A DNA stretch of 8,762 nt from Caryophanales bacterium (GTDB lineage Bacteria > Bacillota_I > Bacilli_A > RF39 > UBA660). This document shows, piece after piece, positions 7,855 through 8,762 of the stretch. How positions within the stretch are numbered: position 1 is the stretch's first letter; every line of letters starts with the position of its first letter. The notes under the pieces are model-generated. The model ran no database searches and had not been told where the DNA came from. It saw only the letters and a program-made list of their open reading frames with translations. The DNA lies in NCBI GenBank assembly GCA_016282415.1, contig JAEEKO010000035.1, positions 1 to 8,762 on the forward strand, written 5' to 3'. The position numbers were made by a program, and so were the translations under genes.

Positions 7855-8518
7855 ACTTTAATAAATCAGGACGACGTTCCTTGGTTCTTTTGACTGATTC
7901 TTGATAACGCCATTCATTAATTTTTTGATGATCTCCAGAAATTAATACCTCTGGTACTTTTAATCCTTCATATTCTGCTGGTTTAGTAAATGTTGGATAA
8001 TCTAATAAATAGTTTTCATTAAAAGAATCATTTAAATGACTACTCTCATTAATAACCCCAGGAATTAAACGAATGATGGAGTCAGCTAAAACCATTGCTG
8101 GTACTTCACCACCGGTTAAAACATAATCACCAATAGATATTAAATAATCAGCTAAAGTTTCAATCCGATCATCAAAACCCTCATAATGACCACAAATGAT
8201 AATTAGATGTTTTTCCTTAGATAAATCATAAGCCATTTTTTGTTTATAAGGAACTCCCGATGGAGTTAATAAAATAACTTTTGATTCGGCAGTTCTAATC
8301 GCTTTAACACAATCAAAAATTGGTTGACATGCTAAAACCATTCCTGCTCCACCACCATAAGGAGTATCATCGACCTTACCATGAGGATCATTAGTATAAT
8401 CTCTAAAATTAATAAAATTAACTTCGACATGTTTATTTTCAATGGCTCTTTTAATTATTGATTCAGTAATAAAACCATTAAACATATCAGGAAATAATGT
8501 TAAAATATCAATTTTCAT
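7853..8518 (-). CDS. trmD: tRNA (guanine-37-N1)-methyltransferase
   Basis: TrmD transfers a methyl group from S-adenosylmethionine to N1 of G37 in tRNAs with G36, preventing +1 frameshifting. It works as a homodimer with a trefoil knot. The 221-residue protein shows the family hallmarks: MKIDILTLFPDMF at the start, YGGG (54-57), TPSG (85-88), CGHYEG (109-114), the knot segment SIGDYVLTGGE (128-138), R150 in IIRLIPG, and LLDYPTFTKP with D173, the likely equivalent of the E. coli catalytic aspartate. The C-terminal tRNA-binding part retains LISGDHQKINEWR and ends at RRPDLLK, without the tail of about 30 residues seen in E. coli. Its one tryptophan (W203) is TGG. The start codon directly abuts the rimM stop (0 bases between), and the stop overlaps the next gene's ribosome binding site, so the three genes are tightly coupled. 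All key residues are present, so an active enzyme is expected. Confidence 0.98.
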   Translation of the reverse strand: MKIDILTLFPDMFNGFITESIIKRAIENKHVEVNFINFRDYTNDPHGKVDDTPYGGGAGMVLACQPIFDCVKAIRTAESKVILLTPSGVPYKQKMAYDLSKEKHLIIICGHYEGFDDRIETLADYLISIGDYVLTGGEVPAMVLADSIIRLIPGVINESSHLNDSFNENYLLDYPTFTKPAEYEGLKVPEVLISGDHQKINEWRYQESVKRTKERRPDLLK

Positions 8519-8762
8519 TTAAATCAAATCCTTTATATTCTCCACATACACTTTCTTTTCAGTTAATGATACTTTTTTTACAAAGTAATCATTTAACGGA
8601 ATATAGTATTTTTTGGAATCATTATTTACAACTAATAAATAATTACTACTATTATACATATAATCTTCAATTTTTCCACAAAAATCATCGTTAAAGATAA
8701 TATCAAGTCCAATTAAATCAGTAATTAGATAATCGTTATCACCAATATTTAAAGTATCACGA
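8519..8762 (-). CDS. rimM: Ribosome maturation factor RimM (N-terminal part cut by window edge)
   Basis: The last 80 residues of a frame that enters at the right edge (codons from 8761) and stops with TAA at 8521-8519. The segment DYLITDLIGLDII, then CGKIEDYMY, YLLVVNN and KKYYIPLNDYFVKKV matches the C-terminal PRC-barrel of RimM, where the family typically has a DLIG-type strand and an IP-containing strand. RimM binds ribosomal protein S19 in the 30S subunit and assists late maturation of its head. Position directly before trmD is the usual order in bacteria (rpsP, rimM, trmD), which supports the call. The N-terminal domain, start and promoter are outside the window. The trmD ribosome binding site is embedded in its final codons. 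Confidence 0.9.
   Translation of the reverse strand, partial: RDTLNIGDNDYLITDLIGLDIIFNDDFCGKIEDYMYNSSNYLLVVNNDSKKYYIPLNDYFVKKVSLTEKKVYVENIKDLI
8523..8534 (-). promoter_or_regulatory. Shine-Dalgarno site of trmD inside the rimM coding end
   Basis: Minus-strand AAAGGATTTGAT ends 4 bases before the ATG at 8518. It agrees with AAAGGAGGTGAT at 10 of 12 positions, with two central mismatches. It encodes the rimM residues around KDL, so trmD translation probably depends partly on ribosomes finishing rimM. Confidence 0.6.

Noticed and set aside
8497..8694. 65-codon plus-strand open frame
   Set aside because: It lies antisense to the end of rimM and start of trmD, has no ribosome binding site, and its translation is low-complexity. 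The opposite strand carries a recognisable RimM C-terminus with proper stop-start coupling.
1..8762. CRISPR arrays, insertion sequences, tRNA or rRNA genes, riboswitches, defence genes
   Set aside because: The window is almost fully occupied by recognisable housekeeping frames on the coding strands, with gaps under 80 bases. I saw no repeat arrays, transposase motifs, inverted terminal repeats or structured RNA.

Overview
This is a very AT-rich bacterial window. It reads as a low-GC Firmicute or Mollicutes-related lineage (Bacilli, Erysipelotrichia or RF39-like). The evidence is a PolC-type replicative polymerase, a short DnaE, strong GGTGA-type Shine-Dalgarno sites and AT-biased codons. Conserved tryptophans in PolC and TrmD are encoded by TGG, and no in-frame TGA is needed anywhere, so nothing shows the mycoplasma code. 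The genus cannot be named from what is visible.

Layout: positions 1-6778 are a minus-strand replication pair, dnaE (6778 to 3941) then polC (3903 running off the left edge), 37 bases apart. A 78-base divergent spacer (6779-6856) separates them from a plus-strand gene for a small DUF6512-type membrane protein (6857-7378). That gene runs head-on into a second minus-strand operon: the end of rimM (right edge), trmD, and an unrecognised 153-residue protein. The convergent stops are only 4 bases apart, and a hairpin covering both serves as the operon's terminator. There is no gene-free stretch longer than about 80 bases.

Function: PolC and DnaE are the two C-family polymerases of low-GC Gram-positive replication. 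In B. subtilis DnaE extends RNA primers and PolC does the bulk synthesis, so making both from one transcript is coherent. RimM and TrmD serve ribosome maturation and tRNA m1G37 methylation. The gene after trmD stands where rplS is usually found.

This is essentially a housekeeping region and I see no new defence, mobile or biosynthetic system. The points worth a second look are: a DnaE whose PHP metal ligands are gone and which has no tryptophan; an apparent insertion of about 70 residues in PolC; the dnaE-polC tandem with matching extended -10 elements; the unknown gene in the rplS position; and a terminator built into two coding ends.
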